From Holdemanella sp. MSK.7.32 (GTDB lineage: Bacteria > Bacillota_I > Bacilli_A > Erysipelotrichales > Erysipelotrichaceae): a stretch of DNA of 9,137 nt. The notes below the pieces were generated by a model that saw only the letters and a program-made list of their open reading frames with translations, made no database searches and was not told where the DNA came from. The translations under genes and the position numbers were made by a program. Positions 6,393-9,137 of the stretch are shown here, piece by piece. The stretch covers positions 1 through 9,137 of the forward strand of contig NZ_JANFYN010000067.1 in assembly GCF_024460475.1 (NCBI RefSeq). Direction: 5' to 3'. Every line of letters begins with the position of its first letter. Position 1 is the first letter of the stretch.

Positions 6393-8258
6393 CAAATTTT
6401 TAACATTTAATGCACGAATCGCATTTAATACGGCAATAATCATAACGCCAACGTCCGCAAAAATCGCAACCCACATATTCGCAATACCAATGGCACCTAA
6501 AATCAAACAAACGAGTTTAATGCCAATCGCAAAATAAATATTCTCATATACAATATGAATGCATTTCTTTGCGATCTTAATGGCTTTAGAAATCTTTAAT
6601 GGATCATCATCCATCAAAACAATATCAGCTGCCTCAATGGCTGCATCACTGCCTAAAGCACCCATCGCAATACCAATATCGGCTCTTGATAATACTGGAG
6701 CATCATTGATTCCATCTCCGACAAAGGCAAGGTTTTCTTTTGGCTGTTTTAAAGATAATAATTCTTCAACTTTATTCACCTTGTCTTGAGGCAATAATTC
6801 CGAATACACTTTATCAATATGTAATTCAGAAGCAACTTTATCTGCCACACTTTTTACATCCCCAGTCAACATGACTGTTTGTTTAATGCCAGCCTTCTTC
6901 AATGCTTCAATGGCCTCTTTGGCATGAGGCTTCAACATATCCGAAATCACAATGTGACCTGCATATTTTCCATCAATAGCCACATGAACAATCGTACCAA
7001 CACTATGACATTCTTGATAAGGAATATTATACATCTTCATTAATTTATCATTACCCACAAGCACTTGCACTCCATCAATTACAGCTTTAACACCATGACC
7101 ACTTATTTCTTCTACATTTTCGATACGTGCTTTATCAATGGTATTTCCATAGGCCTTTAATAAACTTTTAGAAATAGGATGCGTCGAATAACTTTCAGCC
7201 ATTGCTGCATACTCTAATAATTTCTCTTCTGGAATAGTCGCATGATGAATGCCTGCCACCTCAAATACACCTTGTGTCATTGTACCTGTTTTATCAAATA
7301 CAACATATTTACAGGATGCCAAAGCTTCTAAATAGTTCGATCCTTTTACCAAAACACCCTGATTGCTGGCGCCACCAATTCCGGCAAAGAAACTCAAAGG
7401 AATACTGATCACCAATGCACATGGACAAGAAATAACTAGGAATGTTAAGGCACGATATAGCCATGTGCCAAAGTCAGCAGGATTTGACATAATCAAATTG
7501 AATACTGGTGGAAGTAAGAACAATGCCAAAGCACTATAACATACGGCTGGCGTATAAATTCTCGCAAAACGGGAAATAAACGCTTCTGAACGAGATTTCT
7601 TACTTGACGCATTTTCAACCAAATCCAAAATTTTTGATACAGTGGATTCCCCAAATTCTTTTGTTGTCTTAATTTTTAATAAGCCAGTCATATTGATGCA
7701 GCCACTGATTACTTCATCATTTTCACTCACTTCTCTAGGCAAGCTTTCCCCTGTTAAAGCCGCTGTATTTAGAGTAGAACTTCCTTCAACCACAATTCCA
7801 TCGATAGCCACTTTTTCACCAGGTTTAACCACAATAATTGTACCAATCTCAACTTCATCTGGATCTACTTGTTCAAGATTTCCATTCTCATCTTCAATAT
7901 TGGCATAATCCGGACGAATATCCATTAATTCTGTGATGTTTTTGCGACTCTTACCTACCGCATAACTCTGGAACCATTCCCCAATCTGATAGAACAACAT
8001 AACAGCTGTTGCTTCATCAAAAGATTTCAAACCAATAGCGCCTACTGTTGCGACAGCCATCAAAAAATTTTCATCAAATACCTGACGGTTTTTGATTCCT
8101 TTAAAAGCCTTAAGAAGAATATCATACCCAATTTCTAGATAGGCCACTAGAAACAAAGGAATTTCAATATATTCGGGTAGTTTTGCGACCTTAATTATAA
8201 TAAAAAGAATACTCGCAACAATAATTCGCTTTAACATCTTCTTCTGTTTCTTGTTCAT
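6390..8258 (-). CDS. cadA: Zn/Cd/Pb-exporting P1B-type ATPase without N-terminal HMA domain
   Basis: This 622-residue membrane pump exports soft divalent metals using ATP. Landmarks in order: hydrophobic segments near 11-48 and 64-98, actuator motif TGES (169-172), membrane metal site CPC (278-280) inside SCPCALVISIP, phosphorylation motif DKTGT with D322, the HP pair (360-361) of the nucleotide domain, MLTGD (463-467), GDGINDAP (514-521), then a last membrane pair with N573, K581 and DVG (602-604). The CPC plus the late K and DxG fit the P1B-2 (ZntA/CadA) group, not copper pumps. The protein starts almost directly with its first membrane helix and lacks the usual cytosolic MxCxxC-type domain, making it shorter than typical CadA. 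A separate HMA protein is encoded just upstream. The ATG is preceded by GGAGAGGTAGAG, a slightly distant ribosome binding site. Metal choice among Zn, Cd and Pb is not resolvable here. Confidence 0.95.
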   Translation of the reverse strand: MNKKQKKMLKRIIVASILFIIIKVAKLPEYIEIPLFLVAYLEIGYDILLKAFKGIKNRQVFDENFLMAVATVGAIGLKSFDEATAVMLFYQIGEWFQSYAVGKSRKNITELMDIRPDYANIEDENGNLEQVDPDEVEIGTIIVVKPGEKVAIDGIVVEGSSTLNTAALTGESLPREVSENDEVISGCINMTGLLKIKTTKEFGESTVSKILDLVENASSKKSRSEAFISRFARIYTPAVCYSALALFLLPPVFNLIMSNPADFGTWLYRALTFLVISCPCALVISIPLSFFAGIGGASNQGVLVKGSNYLEALASCKYVVFDKTGTMTQGVFEVAGIHHATIPEEKLLEYAAMAESYSTHPISKSLLKAYGNTIDKARIENVEEISGHGVKAVIDGVQVLVGNDKLMKMYNIPYQECHSVGTIVHVAIDGKYAGHIVISDMLKPHAKEAIEALKKAGIKQTVMLTGDVKSVADKVASELHIDKVYSELLPQDKVNKVEELLSLKQPKENLAFVGDGINDAPVLSRADIGIAMGALGSDAAIEAADIVLMDDDPLKISKAIKIAKKCIHIVYENIYFAIGIKLVCLILGAIGIANMWVAIFADVGVMIIAVLNAIRALNVKNL

Positions 8259-8285
8259 ACTTATCTCTACCTCTCCAAAAACATT

Positions 8286-8312
8286 AATTGTTCAATCATT
8301 CAACTATAATAA
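8286..8312. promoter_or_regulatory. Operator-like site before the ATPase gene (copy 1 of a 27-bp exact repeat)
   Basis: These 27 bp are identical to 8664-8690 in the same orientation. The core, read on the minus strand, is TTGAATGATTGAAC (8290-8303), an imperfect palindrome GTTSAAT-n-ATTSAAC and a direct repeat of TTGAAY. It lies about 30-55 nt upstream of the ATPase start, where a repressor could block transcription from a local promoter or read-through from the HMA gene. The plus-strand TATAAT (8305-8310) is retained, but the matching -35 position reads ACATTA, so it is probably not a working plus-strand promoter. No convincing minus-strand promoter is seen. Confidence 0.6.
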
Positions 8313-8315
8313 TTG

Positions 8316-8340
8316 AAAAATAGAGATGCTTTCGCATCTT
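8316..8340 (-). terminator. Terminator or attenuator between the HMA gene and the ATPase gene
   Basis: A 6-bp stem AGATGC/GCATCT (8324-8329 with 8334-8339), extendable by a G-U pair, is closed on the minus strand by a GAAA tetraloop and followed by CTATTTTTC. It lies 9 nt after the HMA stop. The stem is short, so termination may be partial. That would give more HMA transcript than ATPase transcript if both come from the HMA promoter. Confidence 0.65.
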
Positions 8341-8348
8341 ACTTTTCA

Positions 8349-8567
8349 TTAAAAGAAAATTTCGCAATCATCTTCAACTTTTTTACAATTTTCTAAAACA
8401 CGAGCCATAACTTCTTTAGGTTGAACTCCATCTTCGAATTCAACATTCATCTTTAACATCATGAAGTTTACAACTGCACTCTTTACGCCTTCTGTATTAT
8501 TAGCAGCTACTTCCATTTTATTTGCACAGTTTGCACAATCTACATCAATCTTATAACTCTTTTTCAT
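8349..8567 (-). CDS. Stand-alone HMA-domain metal-binding protein
   Basis: This 72-residue protein is a single heavy-metal-associated domain (ferredoxin-like fold). The metal loop is VDCANCANKMEV, with C11 and C14. The DCANCA form is typical of the N-terminal domains of Zn/Cd ATPases; copper chaperones usually have MxCxxC. Further cysteines are C61 and C68, and the C terminus ends DDCEIFF, where acidic residues and a cysteine may add ligands. The open frame extends upstream to 8600, but the ATG at 8565-8567 has GGAGG at 8 nt and gives the expected short N terminus, and the upstream part would run into the operator. It likely passes metal to, or regulates, the neighbouring ATPase, which lacks this domain. 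That role is inferred from context. Confidence 0.93.
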   Translation of the reverse strand: MKKSYKIDVDCANCANKMEVAANNTEGVKSAVVNFMMLKMNVEFEDGVQPKEVMARVLENCKKVEDDCEIFF

Positions 8568-8584
8568 ATTATTTTCCTCCACAT

Positions 8585-8610
8585 TTGAATAGTTGAACAT
8601 ATATTCAACT
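8585..8610. promoter_or_regulatory. ArsR/SmtB-type operator in the leader of the HMA gene
   Basis: The sequence AGTTGAACATATATTCAACT (8591-8610) is a palindrome with one mismatch per arm and contains TGAACA-TA-TATTCA, close to the 12-2-12 operator pattern known for SmtB/CzrA-type repressors. It also contains TTGAATAGTTGAAC (8585-8598) on the plus strand, matching the TTGAAT-NN-TTGAAC core of the other two sites. It sits just downstream of the HMA promoter's -10 box, covering the start of the transcript, so a bound repressor would block initiation or elongation. Confidence 0.75.
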
Positions 8611-8622
8611 TTTTACACTTTC

Positions 8623-8650
8623 ATTATATAGGATTCATACATGATGTCAA
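8623..8650 (-). promoter_or_regulatory. Promoter of the HMA gene
   Basis: On the minus strand a perfect TTGACA (8645-8650) is followed after 16 bp by a perfect TATAAT (8623-8628). Transcription would start near 8616, directly before the palindromic operator. The -35 box lies 8 bp from the -35 box of the divergent regulator promoter. Confidence 0.88.
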
Positions 8651-8658
8651 TAACTTTT

Positions 8659-8690
8659 TTGACAATTGTTCAATCATTCAACTATAATAA
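8659..8690 (+). promoter_or_regulatory. Promoter and operator of the ArsR/SmtB regulator gene (copy 2 of the 27-bp repeat)
   Basis: A perfect TTGACA (8659-8664) and a perfect TATAAT (8683-8688) are 18 bp apart on the plus strand. The spacer is filled by the operator core (8668-8681, TTGAATGATTGAAC on the minus strand), so a bound repressor would cover the polymerase site, implying autoregulation. Bases 8664-8690 repeat 8286-8312 exactly. Confidence 0.88.
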
Positions 8691-8707
8691 AGAAAAAAGG
8701 AGAACAT

Positions 8708-9061
8708 ATGATTGGTACACATTGTGACTGCAAGCCTAAAAATACAGAATTAGTACAAGAAGTAAAAGAAAACATGCCGGCCTTTGATGAAATCATGAAC
8801 CTATCGGATTTCTTTAAAGTCATGGGAGATAGTACACGCCTTCAGCTTTTATTATCCCTTCAACAAAGCGAAATGTGCGTATCGGATTTAGCCAACGTAC
8901 TCGATATGACAAAATCTGCCGTATCACATCAATTAAAGGCACTACGCCTTTCTAAACTCATCAAATCTAGAAAAGAAGGAAAGACAGTCTACTATTCATT
9001 AGATGATGAACATATTGAAACCATTCTAGGCATGGCTTTTGATCATACAAAGGAACATTAA
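8708..9061 (+). CDS. ArsR/SmtB-family metal-sensing repressor (CzrA/CadC-like)
   Basis: The 117-residue protein has the winged-helix fold of the ArsR/SmtB family: FFKVMGDSTRLQLLLSL (35-51), CVSDLANVLDMTKSAVSHQLKALR (57-80, the recognition helix region) and the wing SRKEGKTVYYSL (87-98). The C-terminal helix carries DxHx10Hx2E (D100, H102, H113, E116), the alpha5 site of zinc sensors such as CzrA and SmtB. An N-terminal CDC (C6, C8) plus C57 resembles the alpha3N site of CadC, although the second cysteine of the CxC in that helix is serine (S59). Metal binding should release DNA and turn on the divergent HMA and ATPase genes. The open frame reaches back to 8666, but that start lies inside the promoter. 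The ATG at 8708-8710 follows AAGGAG by 5 nt. Whether it is best named czrA, cadC or smtB cannot be settled here. Confidence 0.95.
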   Translation: MIGTHCDCKPKNTELVQEVKENMPAFDEIMNLSDFFKVMGDSTRLQLLLSLQQSEMCVSDLANVLDMTKSAVSHQLKALRLSKLIKSRKEGKTVYYSLDDEHIETILGMAFDHTKEH

Positions 9062-9062
9062 G

Positions 9063-9083
9063 AGGAAGATCGAATCTTCCTTT
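9063..9083 (+). terminator. First hairpin after the regulator gene
   Basis: An 8-bp stem AGGAAGAT/ATCTTCCT (9063-9070 with 9074-9081) with a 3-nt loop begins 2 nt after the stop codon and is followed by only TTTC. Alone it is a weak terminator. It may act together with the stronger hairpin directly downstream. Confidence 0.55.
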
Positions 9084-9084
9084 C

Positions 9085-9119
9085 AGACTGTTGACAAAGT
9101 GACTGTCGACAGTCTTTTT
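9085..9119 (+). terminator. Main terminator of the regulator gene
   Basis: An 11-bp stem with one G-U pair (9085-9095 with 9105-9115) encloses a 9-nt loop and is followed by a run of five T (9115-9119). It ends the plus-strand transcript of the regulator. Confidence 0.85.
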
Positions 9120-9134
9120 AAAATCTGATAGAAT
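9106..9134 (+). promoter_or_regulatory. Candidate promoter for a gene beyond the right edge
   Basis: TCGACA (9106-9111), 17 bp, then TAGAAT (9129-9134) with TG at 9126-9127 as an extended -10 on the plus strand. The -35 element lies inside the terminator stem and the 14-bp palindrome GACTGTCGACAGTC (9101-9114). The gene it would serve is outside the window. Confidence 0.45.
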
Positions 9135-9137
9135 ATC

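Noticed and set aside
6390..8258. Copper-exporting ATPase
   Set aside because: The late membrane pair carries K581 and a DVG motif typical of Zn/Cd pumps, and the linked HMA and alpha5 sensor also fit divalent metals.
8568..8600. Upstream in-frame start for the HMA protein
   Set aside because: It would overlap the operator and the GGAGG site. The ATG at 8565-8567 gives the normal short N terminus.
8666..8707. Upstream in-frame start for the ArsR/SmtB regulator
   Set aside because: It lies between the -35 and -10 boxes, so it would not be in the transcript. The ATG at 8708 has its own ribosome binding site.

Overview
The window is AT-rich, densely coded bacterial DNA. Spacers are short and ribosome binding sites (AAGGAG or GGAGG type) are strong. 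The tmk-holB-ricT-rsmI gene order points to Bacillota (low-GC Firmicutes). The trimmed form of that operon would fit an Erysipelotrichia-like gut bacterium, but that rank is a guess. No complete mobile element, rRNA, tRNA, CRISPR array or recognisable riboswitch is visible. Eight genes are supported: seven on the minus strand and one, the metal-responsive regulator, on the plus strand at the right end.

Layout from left to right. Positions 1-234 hold no supported gene. They contain a GC-rich hairpin (66-86) and a bidirectional terminator (150-187). Positions 235-1917 encode an orphan peptide-binding lipoprotein with its own promoter. Positions 2033-5243 are a compact minus-strand operon, transcribed tmk, holB, ricT, rsmI. 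Its genes overlap by 1-8 nt and it ends in a terminator built into the last codons of rsmI. The spacer 5244-5432 holds the tmk leader, with three ~32-33-bp-spaced copies of a TTGAAAACYG motif, and the purC terminator. Positions 5433-6302 are a stand-alone long-type purC. Positions 6390-9061 are a zinc/cadmium export module: a P1B-2-type ATPase with no N-terminal metal-binding domain, a separate 72-residue HMA metallochaperone-like protein, and a divergently transcribed ArsR/SmtB regulator. Positions 9062-9137 hold the regulator's terminators, a perfect 14-bp palindrome and a candidate promoter for the next gene.

The export module is the most interesting part. The regulator carries a complete alpha5 metal site (D100, H102, H113, E116) and an alpha3N-like set of cysteines (C6, C8, C57). 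Three operator-like sites share the pattern TTGAAT-NN-TTGAAC, one before each of the three genes. Two of them sit in an exact 27-bp repeat that brackets the HMA gene. The likely circuit is that the regulator represses all three genes until Zn, Cd or Pb binds, then the free HMA protein and the ATPase act together in efflux. The circuit is inferred from motifs and position and has not been measured.
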